Positions 15,873-24,629 are shown, counted from the first letter of the stretch. The stretch: DNA of 64,000 bases from Nocardia huaxiensis (GCF_013744875.1 NZ_CP059399.1:1-64000); one strand, 5' to 3'. The notes: generated by a model from the sequence alone, not told the origin. Made by a program: numbers and translations.

Positions 15873-16982
15873 TTGAACAAGTCCGCTTCCCTGCTGCTGT
15901 CCGCAATCGCAGGAGCCTCGGCCTTGCTCCTCACCGTGACCACACAAGCCTCGGCCAACCCCAACGCCATCAACCCCATCCCCGTGCTCAACGGCACCAA
16001 CGGCCTGCCCCAACTCCCCGGGCGCAGCAAGGCCGTCTTCCAGGTGACCGGCATGCAGAGCCCCAACAACACCCAGACCTACAACGTGCTCGGCACCGAC
16101 CTGGGCATCATGTGGGACAACGGGCACGGCGAAATGCTCACCGCCTTCGGTGACACCGCGGGCCTCGGCTTCCCCAACCTGCTGGTCGGCAGCACCTGGG
16201 CGTGGCGGTCCAACATTCTGGTGCGGTCACACACCCAGGACCCGTCCAACGGCATCTACTTCGACAGCGTGGTGCGCGACGTGTTCGGGCAGGCGCGCGA
16301 CCTCATCCCCAGCCCCAAGATTCCATTCCTGGAGATCAGCCGGATTCCCACCGCAGCCATCTCCGTGGACGGAACCCAGTACATGAGCCTCATGTCGGTG
16401 AAGACCTGGGACGACGTCGGGCAGTGGACCACCAACTTCTCCGGGCTCGCCGTCTCCGGCGACAACGGGGAGAACTGGGTGGAGTTGCCGGCCACCCGGC
16501 GGCCCGACGAGGGCGCCAACGGGAACTTCCAGATGAACGCCTTCCTCAAGGCGGGCGGGTTCGTCTACGAGTACGGGACCGCGTCCGGACGCAACAATGC
16601 CGCGTATGTGGCGCGTGTGCCGGAGCAGGCCATCGCCGATCTCGGGGCGTACGAGTACTGGAACGGCGACAAGTGGGTCAAGGGTGATGTGAACGCGGCC
16701 GCGCCGGTCATCGGCGGCGGGGTGTCGGAGATGTCGGTCATGTGGAACGACTACCTCGGGCAATACATCATGCTGACCACCGATCCGTGGAACTCGGTCG
16801 TCATGTACACCGCACCCAGCCCGGAAGGGCCGTGGAGCGCGCCGTCGGTGCTGATCGACACGCGTGAACTGCCGACGGCCTACGCGCCCTCGATCTTCCC
16901 GTACCAGACCGGGCGTGACCTGTACTTCCTCACGACCGTGCACAGCCAGTACAACGTGATCCTCATGAAGACCACTCTCTAA
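15873..16982 (+). CDS. Secreted DUF4185 protein, GH183-type endo-D-arabinanase candidate
   Basis: Exported protein of 369 residues. Residues 1-28 are a signal peptide ending Ala-Ser-Ala. The start is TTG at 15873, with CCGGAGGG 10 bases upstream. The mature part is full of short strand motifs with Gly-Asp/Trp repeats (GIMWDNGHGEMLTAFGDT, NGIYFDSVV, SVMWNDYLGQYIM, YTAPSPEGPWS), the pattern of a beta-propeller glycosidase. DUF4185 proteins of mycobacteria were recently shown to cleave the D-arabinan of arabinogalactan and lipoarabinomannan (family GH183). Nocardial walls contain the same arabinan, so remodelling of its own wall is likely. Activity here is inferred from family. Confidence 0.75.
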   Translation: MNKSASLLLSAIAGASALLLTVTTQASANPNAINPIPVLNGTNGLPQLPGRSKAVFQVTGMQSPNNTQTYNVLGTDLGIMWDNGHGEMLTAFGDTAGLGFPNLLVGSTWAWRSNILVRSHTQDPSNGIYFDSVVRDVFGQARDLIPSPKIPFLEISRIPTAAISVDGTQYMSLMSVKTWDDVGQWTTNFSGLAVSGDNGENWVELPATRRPDEGANGNFQMNAFLKAGGFVYEYGTASGRNNAAYVARVPEQAIADLGAYEYWNGDKWVKGDVNAAAPVIGGGVSEMSVMWNDYLGQYIMLTTDPWNSVVMYTAPSPEGPWSAPSVLIDTRELPTAYAPSIFPYQTGRDLYFLTTVHSQYNVILMKTTL

Positions 16983-16995
16983 CTCTCAGAGGGGC

Positions 16996-17022
16996 TCTCA
17001 GGGGCTTCGCCCCCGAACCCCC
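16996..17022. repeat. Family Q repeat unit, copy at the end of the DUF4185 gene
   Basis: Identical over 27 bases to 7732-7758. It starts 14 bases after the DUF4185 stop codon. Its internal AGGGGCTTCGCCCCC hairpin may serve as a terminator. It is followed by two decayed 'ctggcgctc' direct repeats near 17050 and 17090. Confidence 0.7.
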
Positions 17023-17095
17023 AGGAGCGGGGCTCCAGCCTTCCGCCCCTGGCGCTCGAGGACCGCGGACTTCCGACTCCTGGCGCTCAGGGGCC

Positions 17096-17127
17096 TCGGC
17101 CGCGAACACAACGGTGTTCGCGGCCGA
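17096..17127 (+). terminator. Strong hairpin before the methyltransferase gene
   Basis: TCGGCCGCGAACAC (17096-17109) pairs perfectly with GTGTTCGCGGCCGA (17114-17127) around a four-base loop. No T run follows, which is common for actinobacterial terminators. It probably ends transcription from the DUF4185 gene. Confidence 0.6.
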
Positions 17128-17161
17128 TTCGCGTTTTCGGGGAGCTCATACACTCGTGGGC

Positions 17162-17896
17162 ATGGATGCCGCGGCTTGGGACGAGCACTACTCACGCACC
17201 GAATTGGTGTGGGGTGCACCGCCGAGCGACACCGTGGTGGAGCAGGTGTTCGGGCTGGAGCGGAAGTTGCCGCTCGGCGGGTTCGGGATCGGGGAGCCGC
17301 GGCCGGAGTTGCCGCGGGCGCTCGACCTCGGGTGCGGGGAGGGGCGCAACGCGCTGTGGCTGGCCACGCACGGGTGGCAGGTGGACGCGGTCGACTACTC
17401 GCAGACCGGGATCGACAAGGGGCGGACGGTGGCGTCGCGGCTGTCGCGGTCGGTGCGGGGGCGGATCCACTGGCACTGGGCGGATGTCACCGCGCTGGAG
17501 AGTGCGGGAATCACCGGGCCGTACGAACTGATTCTCCTTGCGCACGTGCATATTCCGGCTGCGGAGCGGCGGGCGCTGTTGTTGCGTGCGGCCGAAATGC
17601 TGTCACCGGAGGGCACTCTCGTGGTGCTCGGCAACGACACCCTCAATATCACTGAAGGTTATGGGGGCGAACAGGATCCGGCGATCACCTTCACGCCCGA
17701 GGACATCCTCGCCGATCTCGGACCGGCCGAGGAACTCACCATCCGGGTGGCGGGCCGGGTGCAGCGGCCCACCGAGGATCGCGATGCCATCGACGCGCTG
17801 GTGGTCGCGTACAAGCCGGCGCCGGACGTTCCGCCCGCACAGCCGCTCGCACTCGATCCGCCCATCGAACCGCCGGCCCTGGGCCCGCAGTTGTGA
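17162..17896 (+). CDS. Class I SAM-dependent methyltransferase
   Basis: Soluble methyltransferase of 244 residues. Motif I is ALDLGCGEGRNALWLA, followed by VDAVDYS (motif II acidic end). Then ELILLAHVHIP corresponds to motif III/IV and a late SPEGTLVVLGND to the next strand. The start MDAAAWDEHY is typical of small-molecule methyltransferases related to tellurite/thiopurine types. The C-terminal 25 residues are Pro-rich. The ATG at 17162 is chosen; a GTG at 17156 is possible. Substrate unknown. Confidence 0.8.
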   Translation: MDAAAWDEHYSRTELVWGAPPSDTVVEQVFGLERKLPLGGFGIGEPRPELPRALDLGCGEGRNALWLATHGWQVDAVDYSQTGIDKGRTVASRLSRSVRGRIHWHWADVTALESAGITGPYELILLAHVHIPAAERRALLLRAAEMLSPEGTLVVLGNDTLNITEGYGGEQDPAITFTPEDILADLGPAEELTIRVAGRVQRPTEDRDAIDALVVAYKPAPDVPPAQPLALDPPIEPPALGPQL

Positions 17897-17909
17897 ACCG
17901 CGCCCGGGC

Positions 17910-18500
17910 TTATCCGGGCATCAGGGTGGCCGCTACCGAATTCGCAACTGTCGCAGTAAGTTCCGGCAGTTGCTCCGGATCGCCCTGGAACACCTGCAGC
18001 CACACGAAGATCGGCCCGAGCACGAGGGCGTGCACCGTCATCGGGTCCGGCAGCGCCGCCAATTCGCCACGGTCACGGGCACGTTCGAGAAGTTCGGTGA
18101 TCACCTCGCGCTGCCGCGCCAGGAAGGTGCCCGAGAACCGTTCCCCGAGAGCCGAATCGGCGTAGATGTCGGCGAGCAGCCCGTTGACCACATCGGTCGG
18201 TGCGCTGGCGAGCTGTCCGGCGACCGTCGCGGTGAGCGCCGCGAGATCGGTGCGCAGCGAACCGGTGTCCGGCGGCGCGACCTCCCGCATGTCGTGGATG
18301 ACGACGGAGAAGATCATTTCCTGCTTGGTCGCGAACCGCCGGTAGATGGCCGCCTTGCCGATGCCGGCGCGGGCCGCGACCGCATCCACGGTGAGGCCCG
18401 CGTAGCCGCGCTCGCCCAGTAGCTCCCGGGTGGCGCGGGCAATGGCGTGATCCACCTGACTGTCGCGGGGGCGTCCGACTGCTTGTTTCGGTTGCGGCAC
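17910..18500 (-). CDS. TetR-family transcriptional regulator
   Basis: Regulator of 196 residues from a GTG at 18500. The N-terminal helix-turn-helix is clear (LTVDAVAARAGIGKAAIYRRFATKQEM). The C-terminal ligand-binding half resembles the TetR_C_16/AcrR class (LADIYADSALGERFSGTFLARQREVITELLERA). It is divergent from the DUF6463 membrane-protein gene with only 58 bases between the starts, and a 9-base inverted repeat sits in that space. It very likely represses itself and the DUF6463 gene. Ligand unknown. Confidence 0.88.
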   Translation of the reverse strand: MPQPKQAVGRPRDSQVDHAIARATRELLGERGYAGLTVDAVAARAGIGKAAIYRRFATKQEMIFSVVIHDMREVAPPDTGSLRTDLAALTATVAGQLASAPTDVVNGLLADIYADSALGERFSGTFLARQREVITELLERARDRGELAALPDPMTVHALVLGPIFVWLQVFQGDPEQLPELTATVANSVAATLMPG

Positions 18501-18509
18501 GGCCCTACT

Positions 18510-18547
18510 ATACGGAACCAGAAGTATCGAAACTATCAGTTCCGTAT
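18510..18547. promoter_or_regulatory. Candidate TetR operator in the TetR/DUF6463 divergent promoter
   Basis: ATACGGAAC at 18510-18518 and its exact complement GTTCCGTAT at 18539-18547 are separated by 20 bases. The pair fills most of the 58-base space between the two starts, so a bound repressor would block both promoters. Confidence 0.55.
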
Positions 18548-18558
18548 TAGGAGTTCCG

Positions 18559-18993
18559 ATGGTCAAGTGGGCAGGTCGCATCCTCGTTTTCCTCGGAGCC
18601 GCGCACACCGCGCTCGGACTCGCACTCACGGCCCCGCACCACGCCGGCGCATGGTTCGGCTTCGAACTGTGGACCGTGAGCGACAGCATTGCCGAGATGG
18701 ACTCGAGCACCGGCGCGTTCTGGATGTCGGTGGGCAGCTTCGGAGTTCCGCTCGCCCTCGTCGGCGCGCTCGTGCTGTGGATGGACAACCGCGGCATCGT
18801 GCCGCCGCCGTTCATCGCCTGGACGGTCGGGCTCTGGATCGCGGTCGCCGCTGCGATCGCCGAACCGGCGCCATGGCTGGTCGCCTGGGTCGCGGTCGGG
18901 CTGCTGCTCGCGGCCGATCGTCAGGCCAAGCCCGCCCAGCGGGAGAGCCAGGGCATCGCGGCGCCGGCGATTTCGTCGAATCCCGCACGGTAG
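18559..18993 (+). CDS. DUF6463-type small membrane protein
   Basis: Membrane protein of 144 residues with four predicted segments: WAGRILVFLGAAHTALGLAL, the SVGSFGVPLALVGALVLWM region, FIAWTVGLWIAVAAAIA and PWLVAWVAVGLLLAA. The C-terminal 28 residues are hydrophilic and overlap the end of the opposing hydrolase gene by 73 bases. The family recurs next to TetR genes in actinobacteria and is probably the regulator's target. Function unknown. GGAG stands five bases upstream of the ATG. Confidence 0.75.
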   Translation: MVKWAGRILVFLGAAHTALGLALTAPHHAGAWFGFELWTVSDSIAEMDSSTGAFWMSVGSFGVPLALVGALVLWMDNRGIVPPPFIAWTVGLWIAVAAAIAEPAPWLVAWVAVGLLLAADRQAKPAQRESQGIAAPAISSNPAR

Positions 18994-19529
18994 GAATGCG
19001 CCTGGCCCTGAACGACATGGACTTCCGCGGCATCGGCGGCATCCGGGATGCCGAACGGGTCGCGGGAGCCGTTGATCACGAGCACCTCGATGTCGCCGGG
19101 AGCCAGGAGTTCCTCGCGGCGCGACTTCTCCGGCTTGCCGGGCGGATGCAGAGGGAACGAGAGGGCGAGAACGCCGCGCGCCCCGGCCTCGCGGGCGGTC
19201 CGGCAGGCCACGCGGGCGCCATTGCTGCGGCCGCCCTGTATCAAAGGCGTCTTGGTGAACTCTTGGCGCAGCGCGGCGATGATCTCCAGCCAGGCGGCGT
19301 CCTGCACGTCGGCCTTGCCGGGGGCGCGGCGGCCCGCGACCCGGTAGGGCTGGGTCACCAGCGCCACCGCACCACCCAGCTCGACTGCGGAATCCCGCAC
19401 GGCGAGAAGGTCTTTCGCATCGACTCCGCCACCGGAGCCGTGCGTCAGGACGAGCAGGAACTTCGGCTTCTTTTTCCCCGGCCGGTCGATCTCCACCTCA
19501 GCCGGACCGGCACTCGTGTCGATGCGCAT
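18921..19529 (-). CDS. KANL3/Tex30-type alpha/beta hydrolase
   Basis: Soluble hydrolase-fold protein of 202 residues. LVLTHGSGGG (27-35) is the oxyanion loop, Ser102 in GGRSNGAR is the nucleophile, Asp157 lies in NGSRDPFG and His178 in QGQAHSY. The compact size and the GRSNGAR elbow match the KANL3/Tex30 hydrolase-like family found widely in bacteria. The physiological substrate is not known. It overlaps the 3' end of the DUF6463 gene by 73 bases on the opposite strand. Confidence 0.8.
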   Translation of the reverse strand: MRIDTSAGPAEVEIDRPGKKKPKFLLVLTHGSGGGVDAKDLLAVRDSAVELGGAVALVTQPYRVAGRRAPGKADVQDAAWLEIIAALRQEFTKTPLIQGGRSNGARVACRTAREAGARGVLALSFPLHPPGKPEKSRREELLAPGDIEVLVINGSRDPFGIPDAADAAEVHVVQGQAHSYRAGFDEIAGAAMPWLSRWAGLA

Positions 19530-19853
19530 AGCGAACGGTAACCAGCGCCGTCGCCGAGTCGTTCGCGCGGTCGCCGAATCCTCATCGCCGCAGCTCCCGC
19601 CCGGTGAGGACGGGCGCTAGCTGCGGCTTCGGGATCCCCTTGGGCGCAAGGGGTCTGCGACCTGCGGGCAACCCGCGTGCTTTCGATCACATTCGGCCGA
19701 GATCGCCTTGGCGGAGCCCCTACCGCTCGGTAACATGGCGCATAAGTTACCCGCCAGTAGCACTGCTTTACGGTGTCTACACGGTGGAGACCTGACGGGC
19801 GGGAACGGGACACACCGAACCGCACCCATCCTCAATGGAGAGTGAGTACGACC
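19530..19853. other. fadE5 upstream region with palindromes
   Basis: No gene is seen. It holds TACCG-CT-CGGTA (19721-19732) overlapping a second inverted repeat, GGTAAC (19729-19734) and GTTACC (19746-19751) with an 11-base spacer. The transcript leader to the fadE5 start at 19854 would be roughly 90 bases. These palindromes are candidates for control of fadE5 by a fatty-acid-responsive repressor; which one is unknown. Confidence 0.4.
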
Positions 19854-21680
19854 ATGGGTCACTACAAGGCCAACGTTCGCGACCTCGAGTTCAACCTCTT
19901 CGAGGTCCTCGGCCTGGGCAGCCTGCTCGACAGCGGCGCCTACGGCGATCTCGACACCGAGACCGTGAAGGAAATGCTCTCCGAGGTGCGTCGCCTCGCC
20001 GAGGGCCCGCTCGCGGACTCCTTCGAAGACGGCGACCGCAACCCGCCGACCTTCGACCCCGAGACCCACACCGTCACCCTCCCCGCCTCCTTCAAGAAGA
20101 GCTACAAGGCTCTCGAGGACGCCGGCTGGTCCAAGGTTCCGGTGCGCGAGGAGCTCGGCGGCCTGGGCGCCCCCTCCGTCATCGGCTGGGCGCTGGGCGA
20201 AATGATCCTCGGCGCCAACCCGCCGGCCCAGATGTACGCCGCCGGCGCCGGTTTCGCGCAGGTCTTCTACAACAACGGCACCGATGAGCAGAAGAAGTGG
20301 GCTCAGATCATCGCCGAGCGCAACTGGGGCGCCACCATGGTGCTGACCGAGCCCGACGCGGGCTCCGACGTCGGCGCCGGCCGCACCAAGGCGGTTCAGC
20401 AGGAAGACGGCTCCTGGCACATCGAGGGCGTCAAGCGCTTCATCACCTCCGGTGACTCCGACGACCTGTTCGAGAACATCATGCACCTGGTGCTGGCCCG
20501 CCCCGAGGGCGCCGGACCGGGCACCAAGGGCCTGTCGCTGTTCTACGTGCCGAAGTACCACTTCGACTTCGAGACCGAGACCCTCGGTGAGCGCAACGGT
20601 GTCTTCGTCACCAATGTCGAGCACAAGATGGGCATCAAGGTTTCGGCCACCTGTGAGGTCACCTTCGGCGGCCACGGCGTGCCCGCCAAGGGCTGGCTGG
20701 TCGGCGAGGTGCACAACGGTATCGCGCAGATGTTCGACGTCATCGAGAACGCTCGAATGATGGTGGGCACCAAGGCCATCGCCACCCTGTCGACCGGTTA
20801 CCTGAACGCGCTGGAGTACGCCAAGATCCGCGTGCAGGGCGCCGACCTGACCCAGATGACCGACAAGGCCGCGCCGCGCGTGACCATCACCCACCACCCG
20901 GACGTGCGTCGCTCGCTGGCCACCCAGAAGGCGTACGCCGAGGGCCTGCGCGCCATCTACCTGTACACCGCCGCGCACCAGAACGACGATGTGGCGCAGC
21001 TGGTTTCGGGTGCGGACCACGACCTGGCGCACCGCGTCAACGATCTGCTGCTGCCGATCGTCAAGGGTGTCGGCTCCGAGCGCGCCTACCAGTACCTGAC
21101 CGAATCGCTGCAGACCTTCGGTGGCTCCGGCTTCCTGCAGGACTACCCGATCGAGCAGTACATCCGCGACGCCAAGATCGACTCGCTGTACGAGGGCACC
21201 ACCGCCATCCAGGCGCAGGACTTCTTCTTCCGCAAGATCGCCCGCGACCGCGGCGTGGCGCTGGCCCACGTGGCCGGCCAGGTGCAGAAGTTCATCGAGC
21301 GCGAGGGTGGCAACGGCCGCCTCAAGGCCGAGCGCAAGCTGCTCGCCACCGCCCTCGAGGACGTGCAGGCCATGGCCGCCACCCTGACCGGGCACCTCAT
21401 GGGCGCCCAGCAGGACCCGAAGGAGCTCTACAAGGTCGGCCTGGGTTCGGTCCGCTTCCTGATGGCCGTCGGCGACCTGCTCATCGGCTGGCAGCTGCTG
21501 CAGCAGGCCGAGGTCGCCATCAAGGCCCTCGACAACGGCTCCACCGAGCCCTTCTACCAGGGCAAGATCGCCACCGCGCAGTTCTTCGCCCGCAACATCC
21601 TGCCGGAGCTGACCTCGGTCCGCACCGTGCTGTCCAACCTGGACAACGACATCATGGAGCTCGACGAAGCCGCCTTCTGA
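19854..21680 (+). CDS. fadE5: Acyl-CoA dehydrogenase, FadE5-like
   Basis: FAD-dependent enzyme of 608 residues that introduces the trans-2 double bond in acyl-CoA at the first step of beta-oxidation. It matches mycobacterial FadE5 from the first residues (HYKxNVRD...FNLFEV, then [18 protein letters not shown]). The catalytic base is Glu447 in [17 protein letters not shown]-binding segments include [13 protein letters not shown] and the [17 protein letters not shown] region. FadE5 has a broad chain-length range and two dehydrogenase-like halves per subunit, hence the greater length than ordinary ~390-residue enzymes. GGAGAGTGAG precedes the ATG. In M. tuberculosis it adjoins fadA2; here fadA2 is 10 kb away. 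Ends in a strong terminator. Confidence 0.93.
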   Translation: MGHYKANVRDLEFNLFEVLGLGSLLDSGAYGDLDTETVKEMLSEVRRLAEGPLADSFEDGDRNPPTFDPETHTVTLPASFKKSYKALEDAGWSKVPVREELGGLGAPSVIGWALGEMILGANPPAQMYAAGAGFAQVFYNNGTDEQKKWAQIIAERNWGATMVLTEPDAGSDVGAGRTKAVQQEDGSWHIEGVKRFITSGDSDDLFENIMHLVLARPEGAGPGTKGLSLFYVPKYHFDFETETLGERNGVFVTNVEHKMGIKVSATCEVTFGGHGVPAKGWLVGEVHNGIAQMFDVIENARMMVGTKAIATLSTGYLNALEYAKIRVQGADLTQMTDKAAPRVTITHHPDVRRSLATQKAYAEGLRAIYLYTAAHQNDDVAQLVSGADHDLAHRVNDLLLPIVKGVGSERAYQYLTESLQTFGGSGFLQDYPIEQYIRDAKIDSLYEGTTAIQAQDFFFRKIARDRGVALAHVAGQVQKFIEREGGNGRLKAERKLLATALEDVQAMAATLTGHLMGAQQDPKELYKVGLGSVRFLMAVGDLLIGWQLLQQAEVAIKALDNGSTEPFYQGKIATAQFFARNILPELTSVRTVLSNLDNDIMELDEAAF

Positions 21681-21706
21681 GGCTAGAGCGAACTCTCTGA
21701 GATCTC

Positions 21707-21739
21707 CCGGCCCCCGCACCTTTTCGGTGCGGGGGCCGG
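21707..21739 (+). terminator. Terminator after fadE5
   Basis: CCGGCCCCCGCACC (21707-21720) pairs with GGTGCGGGGGCCGG (21726-21739) around TTTTC. No T run follows. Confidence 0.8.
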
Positions 21740-21810
21740 ACTCGTATGGAGGGGTGGGCAAACCGGCCAGGCTGCGGTCATGGTGCTCGGTACGAGGCGC
21801 GGATAGCGTT

Positions 21811-22055
21811 GAGGGAGCTGCGGCGGACTTTCTGAGGCCGGGTTGGATTCTGGCGAATATGGACCGTTATGGGGTGCCGCGGTCTTGGCTGCCGTGGCTG
21901 GGGAGTGCGAAAACTGTTGGGGCGGTGGGGTTGCTGGTGGGTTGCGACCACCTGTGGTTGTGGTGATGCGGGCGCGGGTGTACTCGGATCTTCCGTATCC
22001 GGTGTTGTTCGTGGCGCCGGTGATCGTGGCGTTGGTGCTCGGGGTCAGGGGCTGA
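21811..22055 (+). pseudogene. Remnant of a DoxX-like membrane protein gene
   Basis: Frame 1 from 21811 reads ADFLRPGWILANMDRYG then VPRSWLPWLGSAKTVGAVG and LLVG before a stop at 21966. After a frame change, RPPVVVVMRARVYSD and LPYPVLFVAPVIVALVLG follow to 22055. Together they resemble the C-terminal two thirds of small DoxX-like four-helix proteins, in which about 20 more residues normally separate these two blocks. The N-terminal helix is also missing. The simplest reading is a decayed gene with an internal deletion and frameshift. It could still be sequencing error plus a real gene, though the missing helix argues against that. Confidence 0.55.
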
Positions 22056-22131
22056 GGTGCGCGAGGGGGTCTGCGCGAAATCTCCACAGTTGTCCCAAGA
22101 TCTGTCCACGGGCTGTGGATAGCGTTGGGGC

Positions 22132-22581
22132 GTGGGGTATTTCCGGGGAATTGCCTATGGACTGCAGGTTGCGGGGACGTGGATTGCGGTGGCGGGCTGG
22201 GGACGAATCGGGATGGGGCTGTGGACAACTCGGCCGACTGCGGATCCCCTGCGGGATCTCGAAGGGGGCGGGTCCTTCGCGGCGGCCGTCCAGGTCTATC
22301 TGCCGTACCTGGTGTTGAGTGCGTGTGTGGCCGGGCTGGCGGTGGCCGGGCTGACGCCGGGGCGGGGAGCGGTGTGGGCATCGGTATGGGGTTCGGTACT
22401 GGTCGCAGCGTTCGCGGGGTGGGTGCTGAGCCGGGGGTATCTGCTCGACTATCTGCCGGGGCTGCATGAGCAGCTGCTGTGGACGCTGCCGCTGAGCGGG
22501 TGCGCGGCCGGGGTCGCGGCAGCGTCCTGGGGTGTCGATGAACTTCCGGCAGGGCGGCGGGAAAGGGCTACTCGCACTTGA
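22132..22581 (+). CDS. Hypothetical membrane protein
   Basis: Possible protein of 149 residues from a GTG at 22132. About four hydrophobic stretches are present: GLQVAGTWIAVAGWG, YLPYLVLSACVAGLAVAGL, VWASVWGSVLVAAFAGWVL and LLWTLPLSGCAAGVAAASW. I recognise no family. Its 3' end overlaps the convergent VanW gene by 14 bases. DnaA-box-like words occur just upstream and inside it. Coding is plausible from the hydrophobic pattern but not certain. Confidence 0.45.
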   Translation: MGYFRGIAYGLQVAGTWIAVAGWGRIGMGLWTTRPTADPLRDLEGGGSFAAAVQVYLPYLVLSACVAGLAVAGLTPGRGAVWASVWGSVLVAAFAGWVLSRGYLLDYLPGLHEQLLWTLPLSGCAAGVAAASWGVDELPAGRRERATRT

Positions 22582-24313
22582 CGACCGGGATGGGGTCGTA
22601 TTTGACGGTGCGGGTGGTGCGGGAGATTTCCTTGCCGGACTTGGAGTCTCGGATTACGCGGGTGTCGGAGGTGGTGAAGCCGGGGGCGCCCTCGGAGGCT
22701 ATGCACTCCTTGCCCTTGGGGAGGGTGATCTCCTTGGGGTCGGTGGGCTTGGTGCGGTCGCCGGTGATCGACTCGACCTCTACGGTTTTGGTGCTCCACA
22801 GGCGGACGGTGACGTCGGAGCCGGTGGTGACGGTCTCGATGAAGACGCCGTAGGGGGTGTTGTTGCGGAATTTCAGGTCGATGGCGCCGTCGAAGACGGT
22901 GGCCTCGCGCGCCGCCGGATAGCGGGAGATGTAGTAGCTGTGCTCGGTGTGGCCCGCGTCCTCCATGCCGGCGAAATAGGCGGCGTTGTAGAGGGTGGTG
23001 GCGAACTGGCTGATGCCGCCGCCGACCGCGGTGCTGGGGCGGCCGTTGTTGATGATGCCGGATTCGACGTAGCCCTGTTCGACGCCGCGGGGGCCGGTGA
23101 AATCGTTGAGGGAGAAGGTGTCTCCGGGCTTGACGACCGCGCCGTCCACCTTCTGCGCGACCGTGCGGATGTTCACGCCGGAGGGACCGCTGAAACCACT
23201 CGTGGTGAACGAGCCGACAACCTGTGTGACACCGAGCTTTTCGGCGTCCTCGGTGACCAGTTTGGGCTTGACCTGTTCGTAGACGACGGTCTTCGATCTG
23301 TCCGAGGGTGAAAGCAGCAGGGCGGGAAGACCTTCCAGGGTCTTGTCCCACTTGATGGTGTCGCCCACCACCGACGGCACCACGGTGGCGCGAGTGCCGG
23401 ACACGTTGAAGGTGGCGTCCTTCGGCTCGATCTCGGTGCTGTGCAGCTGGGGTTTCAGTGCGGCGATCAACGCGTCGTTGTTGTACGAAGCGGCAAGTCC
23501 GCCTTGGCCGTCGGGCGCGAAGGTGAGCGCGGCGGCGATCTGCGCGGGCTCGAGCACGCCATTGCCGCCCTTGCCGGTGAAGGTGACCGCGGCGCGCACG
23601 GCGGGCTGCGCCACCTCGCGCAGGGTGCGGTCCACGGCGGCCTGCGTCACCTGCGCCTGGGTTTCCACGGCGGGCAGTTCCAGCACCGAGCCGTCGGCCC
23701 AATGTTCGGACAGCACAGTGCGAGCTGCCGGAACGTCCAGCACCCGGCCGGGCACCGGGTACACGCCCACCGGCCGCGCGTCCTCGAAAACGATTCCGCC
23801 CTCGACGGGTTGGCGGTCGTGCGCGCGCAGCGCGTCCAGCTGGGCGGTCATGGCGGAGTCGGCAATGACGGCCGCGGGCTCCACATTTCGCGTGCTGAAG
23901 AAGGAGGCCAGCCGGGTGAGGGGGTTCACGGGCTGGCTGCCGATGCGCTCCCAGGTGCCGTCCCAGTCCACCGACAGGCCCGCGTCGCGCGGCACCAGGG
24001 TGGCCTGCACATCACCGATCTGCACCGTCAACGGTTGTGCCACACGCTGATTCAGCTCGGTTTCCAAACGGGTTTGCGCCTGTGCCCGCTCCAGGCCGCC
24101 GATGTCGATACCGGCGACCTGCACTCCGCGCGGCACATGCCCGGACGATAGCGACCAGTCCGCCGCGAAAGCCAGCCCGCCCGCAGCCATCAGCACACCT
24201 GCGGCGATTCCCGCCCGACGCGCCGCCGTGGAGTTCAGAAACTGCTGTGCAGGCGCCGAATTCCGATCCGGCTGACGCTCACGCGCGTGACGCCCGGGAC
24301 TTCCGCTGGTCAC
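22568..24313 (-). CDS. VanW-family protein with peptidoglycan-binding-like repeats
   Basis: Membrane-anchored envelope protein of 581 residues from a GTG at 24313, seven bases after GGGAGG. A basic cytoplasmic start precedes one membrane segment (AGIAAGVLMAAGGLAFAADW, about 40-60). Two PG_binding_4-like repeats follow (VAGIDIGGLERAQAQTRLE..., then a second unit around PAQIAAALTF). The VanW domain comes next (KPGDTFSLNDFTGPRGVEQGY, GGGISQFATTLYNAAYFAGM, HSYYISRYPAAREATVF). VanW proteins are linked to cell-wall peptides and glycopeptide resistance operons but have no settled activity. No vancomycin-resistance genes are nearby. The 316-base gap to gnd holds divergent promoters. Confidence 0.85.
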   Translation of the reverse strand: MTSGSPGRHARERQPDRNSAPAQQFLNSTAARRAGIAAGVLMAAGGLAFAADWSLSSGHVPRGVQVAGIDIGGLERAQAQTRLETELNQRVAQPLTVQIGDVQATLVPRDAGLSVDWDGTWERIGSQPVNPLTRLASFFSTRNVEPAAVIADSAMTAQLDALRAHDRQPVEGGIVFEDARPVGVYPVPGRVLDVPAARTVLSEHWADGSVLELPAVETQAQVTQAAVDRTLREVAQPAVRAAVTFTGKGGNGVLEPAQIAAALTFAPDGQGGLAASYNNDALIAALKPQLHSTEIEPKDATFNVSGTRATVVPSVVGDTIKWDKTLEGLPALLLSPSDRSKTVVYEQVKPKLVTEDAEKLGVTQVVGSFTTSGFSGPSGVNIRTVAQKVDGAVVKPGDTFSLNDFTGPRGVEQGYVESGIINNGRPSTAVGGGISQFATTLYNAAYFAGMEDAGHTEHSYYISRYPAAREATVFDGAIDLKFRNNTPYGVFIETVTTGSDVTVRLWSTKTVEVESITGDRTKPTDPKEITLPKGKECIASEGAPGFTTSDTRVIRDSKSGKEISRTTRTVKYDPIPVVKCE

Positions 24314-24629
24314 GAACCATCCTCCCAAATGGCTGATCGTGGACTCACAGGGCGCGAATCCACCGCCCACCATAGTGGGCCGCACCGACAACCGAAGTAT
24401 GCCCAGGCCGACAGCAAACTCTGTGCAACAGGTCGTCCGGGAACGAAGAGAGCTCCGTGCGGTTGCCGGGTCGGGGGTCTGGCAACAGCACGGAGCCACC
24501 CCGTCTATCGGGTGGTCCGGCGCGGCGTTACACACCTCTTTCACAGATCCGGAAAAATTTCCCGTAAGCCTCGACTGGGACAATGAAGCGAGAGGTTTCC
24601 GAAGCTCGACACGATTCGAGGAGATGAGT
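24314..24629. other. Divergent promoter region between the VanW gene and gnd
   Basis: No gene seen. The half near gnd contains a less GC-rich stretch with GGAAAAATTTCCC around 24550-24562, a near-palindrome that may be part of the gnd promoter or an operator. Nothing else recognisable. Confidence 0.35.

Noticed and set aside
19617..21761. 714-residue minus-strand open frame opposite fadE5
   Set aside because: It is the complement of a clearly coding acyl-CoA dehydrogenase; high GC keeps the opposite frame open. No domain pattern.
24624..24629. ATG at 24624 as the gnd start
   Set aside because: It touches GAGGAG with no spacing; the ATG two codons later has a proper six-base spacing.
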